Assembly: GCA_030374805.1 (NCBI GenBank) | Contig: JARGSG010000042.1 | Span: 62,001-126,000, forward strand | DNA length: 64,000 nt | Direction: 5' to 3' | Origin: Gracilaria gracilis | Lineage: Eukaryota; Rhodophyta; Florideophyceae; Gracilariales; Gracilariaceae | Part shown: positions 21,431-31,065 of the stretch, piece by piece | Layout of the letters: every line of letters begins with the position of its first letter | How positions within the stretch are numbered: the stretch's first letter is position 1 | Translations under genes and position numbers: made by a program | Notes under the pieces: generated by a model | The model's database searches: none | The model's input: the letters and a program-made list of their open reading frames with translations, nothing else | Told to the model about the DNA's origin: nothing

Positions 21431-22107
21431 GCTCCGTCTATTCTGGCATCCGATTTTGCTCGACTCTTGGAGGAGGCGGCTGAGATGAAAAGAGCTGGAG
21501 CGGACTGGCTACATATAGATGTGATGGATGGACATTTTGTGCCGAACCTTACTATTGGACCACCTGTAGTGAGAGCCCTTCGGAGGCACACCAATCTGTT
21601 TCTAGACTGCCATTTGATGGTGTCGGACCCTGGTCGATGGATAGCCGACCTTGCTGAAGCCGGCGCAGATGGAGTCACCTTCCATGTCGAAAGTGTATGT
21701 AAGGCGTTGGAACCGTACAACGGACCTTCTGAGGAGGATATTGCGGTAGCGAAGGAGGTTTGTAAAGGAATTAAATATAGAGGGATGCAGGTTTGGGTTG
21801 CGCTCCGTCCCAACACTTCTGTAAAGGTCGTGGAACCAATTATAGAGGAAGGGCTTGTTGACATGCTATTGCTGATGGCGGTAGAGCCAGGATTTGGGGG
21901 AAAATTTTTTATGGAAAGTGTTATTGATAAGGTGCGCCACGCACGAGAGAATTATCCAAGGATAGGAATACAAGTGGATGGAGGTATTGGACTGAGTAAT
22001 GTGAGGGGAGTAGTCGAAGCCGGTGCCAATATTTGGTTGGGAAAACTGCTATATTCAGCTCTTCTGATCCAGCCAATGTCATAGCTTGTTTTCGAAATGC
22101 AGTATAG
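21431..22107 (+). pseudogene. RPE: Ribulose-phosphate 3-epimerase, with one frameshift (pseudogene or sequence error)
   Basis: Pentose-phosphate enzyme that interconverts ribulose-5-phosphate and xylulose-5-phosphate. The main frame runs from APSILASDFARLLEE (21431) through the metal and catalytic motifs HIDVMDGHFVPN, LDCHLMV, MAVEPGFGGKFF and VDGGIG. Near 22036 one base is missing; in the next frame VGKTAIFSSSDPANVI continues to a TAG at 22105-22107, the expected C-terminus. The sequence resembles the cytosolic (animal/fungal) rather than plastid form. No ATG lies in frame upstream: tttcattgtag at 21421-21431 looks like a 3' splice site, with a possible short first exon from ATG 21357. Apart from the indel the gene looks well conserved. 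Confidence 0.85.
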
Positions 22108-22316
22108 GTACTGAAACCATTAAACAAGCAGGAGCGCTAAAGTCTCGTTTGCACATTATATATATTTCTCTTCTGATACAGCTTATAACTTTAGCTTGAC
22201 TGGCGATGTACTACTATCCAGCCATAGCAACGAGATAACATGGCAGAGGAAGAGTAGGTCGACTCTGTTCTCGGAGAATACTGTAGAAAACGCTCTAGAG
22301 GTAAGCATTCGCCTGG

Positions 22317-22855
22317 ACTGGGGACGTATTCTTTTCTGCCACAACCACGTGAGGTTGTGCCAGAAAGAAAGCAAGTGCACAGTCGAGAGGAGGTAGCTGG
22401 AGGGCCGAACTATTGTACACACTATAGCCACTAAGTAGCCACTTGGTCTCACTGGAGACATCTTCTTCTACTGTCACAACTATGTGAGGTTGTCGAAAGG
22501 AAAGAACAAGTCCCCGGTCGAGACAAGGTGGCTGGAGGGCCGGACTATTGTACACACTATCGCGACTAAGTAGCCAAATCGTCTTGACTGGGGATTATCT
22601 GTTTTTCTGCCACAACGAAGTGAGGTTGTGGCAGAAAAACAACAAGTTTCCAGTAGAGAGGAGATGGCTGGGGGGTCAAGCTATTGTACACACTATCGGG
22701 AATACCGACCCACCTGGTCTCCACTGGCAACGTGTTTTGCTTTTCTCAGAACCAAGTGAGGGTATGGCGGAAGAAGAACATGGCGCCGGGAGAGACGAAG
22801 TAACTGGAGAGGATGTGGGAGCGTCAGAGTAGACGGGGTGAGGCTTAAGTAGTGG
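22317..22855. repeat. 135-bp tandem repeat, four diverged units, each with a hairpin
   Basis: Units start with actgg at 22317, 22451, 22587 and 22723 (periods 134, 136, 136). Each has an inverted repeat of the kind tctgccacaac...gttgtggcaga around a gtgag centre, followed by a purine-rich stretch; the units are joined by ggctggagggccg.actattgtacacactat. A weaker start near 22198 may be a further unit. No credible protein. Confidence 0.85.
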
Positions 22856-23033
22856 AGTGGTGACGAGGCGTACAGTAGATGTTTTGGCGCGAAATCGGTG
22901 GAAACAGAAAGGGAAAATCACGGTGGCAGATAAGGCCGTGCGCACGGGCCGATGCACGGACAACGAGGACGGCGTCGATTGCACCGCATCGCACCGAATT
23001 CTTTTTTGCAATGACGCTTTTAGCTTTTCTAAG

Positions 23034-24053
23034 ATGTCGAACGGATACGTGAAGGACGAGGAGCTTCTCGCGTTCCTGGAAGGGAAGGAGATCGGAGGGA
23101 CGCCGTCTCCGAAGCGGGAAGTGGCCGAGATTGCGCGGGTGGATGGAGGGTCACGGGAGGAGGAGGTTGTGGCTATGGGGAAGGCAGGGGCTGCGAATGT
23201 GGGCTCGAAGGTGGTGGAGAAGAAGGGGGAGAAGGATGGGGTATGGAGGAAAGGGGCGGTGCACCTGAGCCAGTTGGAGATTGGGGAGCACATGGAGGGT
23301 GGAGGTGGAGCGGGAGGTGGGGAAGAGCGGTTTACGGCGGAAATGAAGAAGCGGATGAGGTTGTTGGGAGTTGTGATGAAGGAGCGAATGGTTGATTGTA
23401 TTGCAGAGAGTGTGGGGAAGATGGGAGGGGTGGTGTTGATTGAGGAGGAGAATGCGGTGTCATTCGAGGCGATATCGAATTTGTGGAATGGTTTGAAGGT
23501 GCTGGGAATGGAGATGGGTCATCATGCGATTGGGATGGTTGACTGCGTGGGGAAGGAGATTGGGTAGCTCAGGGAGGAGAATGAGATGCTGAAGGGGAGG
23601 TTGGAGATGCTGGAGATGCTGGAGATGCAGATTGGAGAGGTGGAGAAGGCGCGGTTGTTGTTGGTGGAGATGAAGGGGATGCTGACGGGGAGAGGGGGGG
23701 AGGTGTGAGGAAGTTGTGCCAAGGGAGAAATGAAGGTTGAGAAGGGGTCGCCGGTGGCGTCAAAGACTAAGGAAGTGGGTAGTCGCTTGAAGAAGATACG
23801 CAAGGAGGGACGGAAGGTGGCAGGAGAGGCAGTGCGGCCGGGGCTGGGGGTTGCGACGTTGACTGGGTTTCAGAGCGCGGCGCACGCGGTGCAGACGGCG
23901 GAGCGCATACTGGAAGAGCAGAGGGAGCGGAGGATGGGTGGTATGGGGAGCGGTTCTGGGGCGAAGAGGGTGTACGAGAATGGGGAGAGCTGCCCGCGGA
24001 ACTTCTACGAGATGACGTTTGAGGAGACGGAGACGCAGGATCCGAACGCGTAA
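23034..24053 (+). pseudogene. Coiled-coil protein gene with two in-frame stops
   Basis: The same reading frame continues from ATG 23034 to TAA 24051-24053 (about 340 codons) but is cut by TAG at 23565-23567 and TGA at 23706-23708. Between and after the stops the text stays protein-like (LREENEMLKGRLEML, KTKEVGSRLKKIRKEGRKVAGE, SCPRNFYEMTFEETETQ). N-terminus: MSNGYVKDEELLAFLEG, then an acidic and Gly-rich linker; the middle is heptad-like coiled coil. TAG sits where Gln would suit (CAG) and TGA where Arg would suit (CGA), so single C-to-T changes would explain both. The plus strand is strongly purine-rich. Family unknown. The frame also extends upstream to 22857 without ATG. Confidence 0.5.
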
Positions 24054-24717
24054 GGTGCGGAAATTGACTATAGTATGGTAAGGGGGTGGCGGTGTTGAGT
24101 GGAGGTGGAGATGGGAAGGAATGAGCGGATGTTTTAGGGTGGCTGAGTTGCCAATTGTTTCGCATTTTCGGGGGAAATGTAAATTGGAACTAGCACGCAT
24201 GGAAAATTTGGAGAGGGTCGTGGAAAAGAGTGTAGTTGGGGTGGGTTGCGAGGCGAACCTCTCGAAATACTAGGAGACCCTAGCATTAAACTGCGCGAGA
24301 TGGAATACAATATTCCAAAATTTGTTAAGTTTTTGAGTGCCAGCCTCTGCCACCCCCGCGCGCGCCCAGATAAGGCCTAAAACTAGCAACTATTCCACAC
24401 ATAGCACCCAGTATTCCACTTTGCAGAACACAGACGCCCCTTAGCGATGTTCTCGTGTGACCTCATAGCTCTCTACATGATGGTTCGGTCTCGCATGATG
24501 CAAGTCTGTGTTTCTCATTCTATTCCAAGCGTAAATCTCTAGCACGAAGCCAAGCCCTGTGACACACATTGCTATGATAAGGCAGACAATGCCTACCATT
24601 TGAAATCCGTCAGAACCTGTACATCTCGCGACCTACAGTTCAATCTTTCCACTCTGTGGAGTGCCGATATGATAGGCTACCATTTCATTTCTGTTAATAC
24701 GTGCCGAGTTGTATGAC
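24054..24717. other. Intergenic, no gene seen
   Basis: Between two genes whose 3' ends face each other. No coding support on either strand. Confidence 0.5.
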
Positions 24718-25500
24718 TCAAAGCCCTTGATGAAAAACGGCAAAGTGGACAGCAAATCGGTAAATGATATATAATAAAGTGACCAAATTACTCAACTCGG
24801 CTACAAACGCGACGGGAATAAGAGTCAGGACCATGGGGAGAGCAAGAATGGCAATATTACTAGGAAGTATAGCACCACTTGCCAGATCAATAATCACCTG
24901 ATTGTGGCGCAAGGCATTCGTAAAAGCCGGATTCTCATCCGCTGTCATCGTAACGCTCGCAAACTCAGCTCGTCCTTCGCCACGTCTCAAAAGCGTGAAA
25001 GAACGCTCCAACTCGGAATCATTCCATCGCGGATGAATAAGCTTCAATGTGCGAAACCTCCTGTAGACAGACTCGGCAATAAAGGAACGTTCAAAAGTCG
25101 GGCAAGTAGTTGTGCACGGGATGATTCGTGACGGCAGTATATACATATAAAGTGCCATTAACACGATACGCCATAGAAGTCTCCACGCGGCAGTGCTGCG
25201 CATCTTGTACACACGTACACGAAGATAGAGCGTGAAAGGACTCAAAAAGAGGTAATCGTTGCGCGGAAATGAGTGACATAAGTGCACGTTGCGCGACGAG
25301 ACGCCTTTGTGTGGCGGCATTATGTAGCACATTGAGGTCTTCTTGTAGAAGAGATGGGTGTAATTGGCGTTGTTGAGCAGCAAAGATGACGTCGGGACTG
25401 GACTGACAGACGCGATCAGGGCTGAAGATTTGAAGGACGAGCGATGAGGTGATCGAAGCGCCGATCCATGGTTCGGCGCGTATGTTACAGGCAATTGGGT
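24718..25500 (-). pseudogene. Unknown membrane-associated protein fragment, copy 1 (partner 27240-27640)
   Basis: The coding frame is inferred by comparison with the second copy. From about 25480 to 25091 the minus strand reads EPWIGASI...QIFSPDRV...FESFHALSS...DAQHCRVETSMAYRVNG, and copy 2 has DAQHCRLETSMVYRVNG with mostly conservative changes, the mark of a once-selected frame. After a frameshift near 25100 another frame carries FERSFIAESVYRRFRTLKLIHPRW and ends with two hydrophobic segments (about 24760-24860), suggesting a C-terminal membrane anchor. The N-terminal edge merges directly into the end of the DAHP synthase pseudogene, with no start codon of its own. Function unknown. Confidence 0.45.
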
Positions 25501-27198
25501 CAACTCCAAATGCCATTTCCGAAGATTGCGATTCATTCAACCTCGGGTCACACAAACTTTCATACCTCTGAGGAAGATGCTCCGACCTGGCCTTTCTTGT
25601 TCCACCAACCCACCCGGTAACTTCCTTGCCGGTCATCTCGAAGTTCAGACCGCCTGCAATCGAACCTTCTCCAGCATTCACAGTGAAAAAGCCGCGCACC
25701 TCAGCCATGAATTTGATTCCAGGAACCTTTCTTGTAACCGGAATCGGTCTTGAAGGTATTTCCATGCATACTGTCCGGTACCCACACCACGTTACGACCC
25801 TCTCGCTGAATGGCACGAATGAGCGGAGGCAGACCTTGCAGAATGTTGTCGGCACCCATTCTGGTAATGACAATGAGACGATCGGGGATATTATGAGGGT
25901 TGAGACAATCGTACAGGCGAAGTAAATCGTCGGGCTTCATAGAAGGACCGGCCTTGAAAGCGATTGCTGCACGCGCAGAAAACAAACGCAATCGTGGTCA
26001 GCAACGAATTTTTAGGGAGGAGACAAAAAAAGAGCACAACTTATGATTCGAAATACCCCAGCAAACTCAAAATGGGCATCATCAATGCCTCTGGTTCGCT
26101 CATCAACCTACATCATGTCCACTGCAAGCGTAAAAGTTACCAGTCTCCGAGTCAAATCGGGTCAAAGCCTGCTCATAAGGCAGAAGCAGCGTCTCATGAG
26201 AGCTGTACACACCGGTACTGGTCATGACGGGTTAGTTGCGTGACAGGCCACAAGTATCAATGAAGGACAGCGCTTCTGAAATACGCTCCGCTCTGGCCAT
26301 ATACTGTCTTCCGCGTGACGTGACCAACGACTAGTCCATAACCCACTCCTTGACGCGCATGAGAACGGCAAACCCCCCCACCGGCGAGCGCGTGCGCCAT
26401 ATTGGACGTAGCTCTACTGCTGTGATGCGCTCGTAACATACGATGTGGATCAGGGGTTCTGGCCCCCGGCGTGAACGGCCTGGCTTTGATATTCTACAGA
26501 GCATGAAAAAAGAGTTAGCGCGTGGGTTCGAACGCACAAAACAAATGTGTACTAAAACAACATACCTTGCCTCTATAACTGGACAACTTGACACCATCAC
26601 GGACTTCAAAATCACTGCTTCTAGGCTTTCCAAACTGACAGGCCATACGACCAATCTTGATGAAATGTGTCTTTCCACCCCACATGAGCACGACGGCCAT
26701 CTTGAATAAATCAGGCAAATTAGACTTGACACCGTCCGCACTGTCATCAAGTGCCTCCGCACAATCGCCGCCCTGCAGCACAAAAGCATCTGCACGACAG
26801 ACATCAGCAAACAGATGCTCCAAAGAGCGCATCTCATCCGGCGTAACCAACGGCATATGCTCCAGCTGGCGTTCAAAGGCTTGCAGCTCAATGGCATCGA
26901 GGTATACCGGCTGCTGAAGCGCGCCTCTCAAACGCCAGGCAGCAGGCATCCATGGACTCGGGGTGGGCGGTGCCAGCAGCGACACGGGCTCCTGCAACAT
27001 GGAAAAGGGGCATGTTCGCACGCTCAGCCGCGACGAAAGCAACGGCGACGCAGAAGAGCAATTTGGTAGCAACAGCGGGGACGAGAAGGCGGTGACTTGC
27101 ATCAGAGGAGAAGAAAAGAAAGCGCGCGCATTTCGCGGATCAGCGAGATAGAAGTAAGATTGGAGCGAGCAATTGGGGCGAGCGAGATGACGGCGCAC
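25500..27198 (-). pseudogene. Class II (plant-type) DAHP synthase, pseudogene with two introns
   Basis: First enzyme of the shikimate pathway, condensing phosphoenolpyruvate with erythrose-4-phosphate. Exon 1 (27198-26566) has PSPWMPAAWR...LQQPVYLD, FVLQGGDCAEALDD, MAVVLMWGG and GRMACQFGKPRSSDFE...DGV.L.SYRGK. A GT-AG intron follows at 26565-26493 (73 bp, phase 0), then ARTPDPHRMLRAHHSS and GGFAVLMRVKEWVMD. Then: an in-frame TAG (26331-26333), more sequence in frame (RAERISEALSFIDTCGL), a TAA, SSHETLLLPYEQALTRFDS, a frameshift, DERTRGIDDAHFEF, a probable second intron (about 26056-25967), [38 protein letters not shown], a frameshift, and EVRGFF...NFEMTGKEVT with CDPRLNESQSSEMAF. Nearly full length but inactivated at four or more places. 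Confidence 0.9.
26493..26565 (-). other. Spliceosomal intron of the DAHP synthase pseudogene
   Basis: On the minus strand the exon ends SYRGK and is followed by gtatgttgtt; the intron ends tgctctgtag, and the next exon starts NIKARPFTPGARTPDP in frame. 73 bp, phase 0, canonical GT-AG. This shows a spliceosomal eukaryote with short introns. Confidence 0.75.
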
Positions 27199-27239
27199 GC
27201 GCTTGAAATGGCGCGCGAATGTCGCGAACGTTCATAGTC

Positions 27240-27640
27240 GGACAATAAGGTTTTTACGGCGTGATTGATGACGGTCGCATACATGAACAAGGTGCCATTC
27301 ACGCGATACACCATGGAAGTCTCCAAGCGACAGTGCTGCGCATCTTCTAGATACGTCCATGATGACAACGCTTGAAAGGACTCAAACAAAGGCCGACGTT
27401 GCGCGGAAACGAGCGAAAGAAGTGCACGTTGGTGGCAAGACGGGTCTGTGCGGCACCAAGTTGTTCATTGGAGGAGAAAACGTCGAGACTTGCCTGATAC
27501 ACGCGATGAAGGCCGAAGATCTGAAGGGAGAGGGATCATTTGATGGAGGTGGCGATCCACGGTTCACCGCGATTTTGGCAGGCGAGCGGGTGGCGCGCTT
27601 GTGTACGGTTGACAGAATGAGAGTAGATGTCGCAGAGAAG
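27240..27640 (-). pseudogene. Unknown protein fragment, copy 2 (partner 25090-25500)
   Basis: About 400 bp homologous to 25090-25500 in the same orientation. The best conserved piece is the frame with FESFQALSSWTYLEDAQHC and VYRVNGTLFMYATVINH. Stops and gaps break the rest (RGEPWIATSI at about 27565 keeps the start). It lies directly upstream of the DAHP synthase start, while copy 1 lies directly downstream of its end, so the pseudogene is bracketed by direct repeats about 2.1 kb apart. Confidence 0.6.
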
Positions 27641-29942
27641 ATTTTTCGAGTTTAAAACTACGGAGGGAGAAAGAGGACCGCTAAGTAGCCGTCATTGTTC
27701 CAGATCATGTTTATGACGTCAGTAAGACGTAATGCTATCTACTGGGCCCTCATTGATGGCATTAAATGTTCCGATAAATGCCCTACCATTCATTGACTCT
27801 TGCAGTCGAGAGTCCATAGCAAATTAAGAAAGAAGAATTCCTTTACGTTTTAACGGAGGTTAATTTTTCCGGAAATTGGTGTTCGCTGAAGATTCTCTTA
27901 CAATTAAATTAAAACGCTTAGATTGCAGAGAATTCAATTACGTTTTACTGAAATAGAGTTTTGCCTGGGCGACCTCGTAATCTTCATTCTCGAAGCCACC
28001 AATACTCGCTTGGCGTGAACCCACTTATTTGACTTTACAGTTGAGGATCATGGGCATTATATTTCTTGGTCCAGAAGTGGCACATGGCACGGATTCATGA
28101 TTCATAAAATTCATTAGTGATACTGGTACTGCGTGTTCGTTTTCTACTTGGCTTTCCCATCTGCATCCCCTTTTCCTAGCTAGAGAATCCTTTCCAACCG
28201 ATTCTCCATCGTCTGATTGAGAAGAGCAGGTACAAACTGGAGGCTCGTGGTCTGTGCTCGCAACACAGAGCTCCCATCTGCTTCTTCGCTTTCTGCCAAT
28301 CTCATGACCAGAAATTTCTCGAAATTTAATGAGAACCCTTTCAAGATTGAGAGGAGAAAGCAAAGGGACTTCGCAAGCTGTATCACGACTTGTAGATTGT
28401 CTCACATTGCATGATAAGCCTTCATTGCGAGATGTATCTCACATAATGCTGCAAAGACTGTGAAAACTTAGTGCAAAAAAGTACTTTAATTTGTCGATAT
28501 TGTGCTTTGCACTTTGACCTAATCCAGCTCCGCATGAAACCGGAACAGGGCCAGAATCTTTATTGTTTGCTCTCCTGTTCTTCCTCAATCGAAGGCTAGA
28601 CAACGCGGTTTCCTGGGGCTTCTGGATACTTCAGCAACATGATCCACATTCTCTCATCTGATGCCCTGCCCTCCACCCCCACATCATCCGTTGTTCTCCT
28701 ATTTCGTTGCATACGATGTTCTCTTAAGTTTACCATTTCCTCTTTCCACTTCTACGTCAGCAACTCCCTTCTCTTGAATCTCCGTCCTCTTTTCAATCAA
28801 AACCTCGGTGTTTCATTCCACGACACGAGAGTTTGTATCAGGTTCTTATCCTCTCTGTCTTCCTCCAGGACGATGCGTGACATCTTTCCCTATCAACATC
28901 ATCCACTCATTCTCTACTAACATATGCGACATTCTGTTTCTTGAAGCAGTCGTTCTCCCTGCTTGCCATTGCCACTTTCCTTTCGTGTTTCAGCAACGTC
29001 AACACTTCGCAAGAGGTTAACAAGTACGTATTCTTTGATGTACATGTGTTTCAATCGATATGAATTGTTCTAACCAGTTATTAATTATCGTCATTCAGGC
29101 ATTCTCTCAAAGGCTTGTCTACCACAATGGTTTCTCGTGTCATGCCTCAAGTTATCGCTGATATGAACACGTCATCTGTGCAGCAAGCCAGCAACAGCAA
29201 TCAACAGGTCTCAACTGTGTTCGTTGTTCCCCCCAACGCACTTGGAGTCGCACCGCGACGTACAAGAGGCGAAGGAAGCAGACAGATCAGCCTGGGAGTC
29301 CCACTGGGACATTGATATCTGCGCGTTTGGTCTTTAATCGACTCTACCGAGAAAACATGTCTGGCGATGCTACTTGTAGTTAGGACTATCCGGTGTATCC
29401 GCAGATGGCCAAGAGTATCAAGGATCTAATACGATCACACTTGTATCAACGTCTGAGCCTGCAGCGAGGCGAGCGTACCTTTTCCTCGGTATAAAGATCG
29501 AATACGCAAGGCAGTTCTTGACGTTGAGGAGGAAGATTGCAGAAAAGTTCCCAGTTCTCCAAGCAGCGCAGAACCATTAGATCGCTACTGAAGTCATAAA
29601 GGAATGTATGCAGCGTGGTAAAAAGGCGAAGGTAAAAGCACAGAAGAAGTAGACGAAGGTTAGGTCCGGGGCTCAGAGGCAAGAAAAAGCTAGTTCATCT
29701 CCGGTGGTGACAGCCACGGATTCGTGACCATAAGACTCTCTTCATCCACACACACTGCAGAAAGGGGGTATCCGGTAGAAAAATGAGCTCATGGGATCGA
29801 AGATCGTGAAAATGTTAGTGGAAGGAGCCAGGGGAGCACTTCAGATGAAGGCCGTCGCGGTGACCATCGAAACGTCTCTGGTTCTCCCGAACTAGCTCAG
29901 GAACGCCACGATACCAAGAGGAACTAGCATGGACTTCATGAG
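27641..29942. other. Gene-poor region, no gene supported
   Basis: About 2.3 kb. A minus frame (28025-28405) has two related blocks (GRKRRSRWE and ARKRGCRWE) but no ATG at its start. A 66-codon plus frame at 29115-29315 with text such as QASNSNQQVSTVFVVPPNAL is possible but unsupported. Pyrimidine-rich stretches cover 28640-28990. Confidence 0.45.
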
Positions 29943-30981
29943 TTGGAAAGAAGTCCTGATGGAGTACCGGTGTGTCAGATTCAAAGACAGAAAGGACGTA
30001 AACGGAGGCATGAATATGAATTCGGTGAGGTATCTGGTGAGGTGTCCGAAGACTACGGAAGTTCTGAGTCACGTGCTTCCGAAGAAGAGGATGAGGAACA
30101 CCAACATGGTTCAAGGGGGGTTAAGAAGTCGGGAAATGGAACTTGGCAGTTAGAGTGTGAGGCGATTCATCGTTTCTCAAGGATTTTGGAGGATCATACC
30201 GAGGAATCCGTGGGAAGTGATGACATTTCTCCAGCTCGGATGTCCAAAACCTCACGTGGTAAACGTCGCCATAAACGCCAAGTTTCGAGAGAGACCCTTC
30301 AGAAGACGCTCAAGAAAATGAAGCTCCCATCACCACCGTCTTCTCCAAGTACTCCAATCTTTTTCTCACCTGCATGGGATACAACTCCTTGCCAGAATGG
30401 ACTGACTCAGGCATCTACAAGCTTGAAAAAAATCCGCTCCTTCAAGCACACCACCGTTGCCGTTTTGGGCCCACACCAAACTCAAGTTCCCTCTTCTTGA
30501 CCATATCATAAAGGAGATTCGCCGCTTCGGAGGTTTCCACTTCAATGATGCCGGCATCTCCGAACACGCTCACACTCTCTTCAAATCACACTACTCCAAA
30601 ACATCCAAGCGCAGGTCCACCGCGCACGACGAAACCATTCGCGCCATCCACCGCTCCGACGCCACCAAAGACTGGAACCCCGTTTCCTGCAACCCCTCCA
30701 TATTCTGCTCAACCCCTGCCCTCTCTTCCCCTTTCCAAGCCCGACAACCCGGTTTTGTCCGAGATGAAAGACATGTCTTTTTCCTTGACCTCATCACCGC
30801 CCACAAATTCCTTCGCTCCAATCTCAACTTGCAACCAAACTCTCGTCATGACCACTTCTCACCATTTCAATCCTGTCACAGATTGGAAGAGAACCCCTCC
30901 CCTTCTTCATCACCCTCTTTCTGGAAGCCCTATAATACACCCATGACTCTCTCGCTCTCCGCCGTGCTCGACTCACCGTAG
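29943..30981 (+). CDS. Possible hypothetical gene in two overlapping frames
   Basis: A frame open from about 29943 to 30500 has an acidic Ser/Glu-rich part (SESRASEEEDEE) and a basic block (KTSRGKRRHKRQVSRETLQKT), then a Pro/Ser-rich tail. A second frame overlapping from 30457 to 30981 has FPLLDHIIKEIRRFGGFHF. One base change near 30470 would join them. No ATG opens the first frame and no family is recognised. Possible chromatin or mobile-element protein; weak. Confidence 0.3.
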
Positions 30982-31065
30982 TAAACTCCATATACATTGT
31001 AGGCGGTTACAGCCCAACACTCGACCATTAAATAGCGGACCGAAACGAACTCCCCCTCCACGACC

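Noticed and set aside
25091-25536. Alternative frame with MRSTAAWRLLWRIVLMALYM as a membrane protein N-terminus
   Set aside because: In the paralogous copy at 27.3 kb this frame has stops, while the other frame shows conservative amino-acid substitutions, so the other frame is the coding one.
26515-26545. tRNA-like B box (gggttcgaac)
   Set aside because: It lies in the first intron of the DAHP synthase pseudogene and no A box, acceptor stem or cloverleaf can be folded around it.
28025-28405. 126-codon minus-strand frame with two RKR.RWE-like blocks
   Set aside because: The frame does not begin with ATG, no homologue is recognised and the short repeat alone is not enough.
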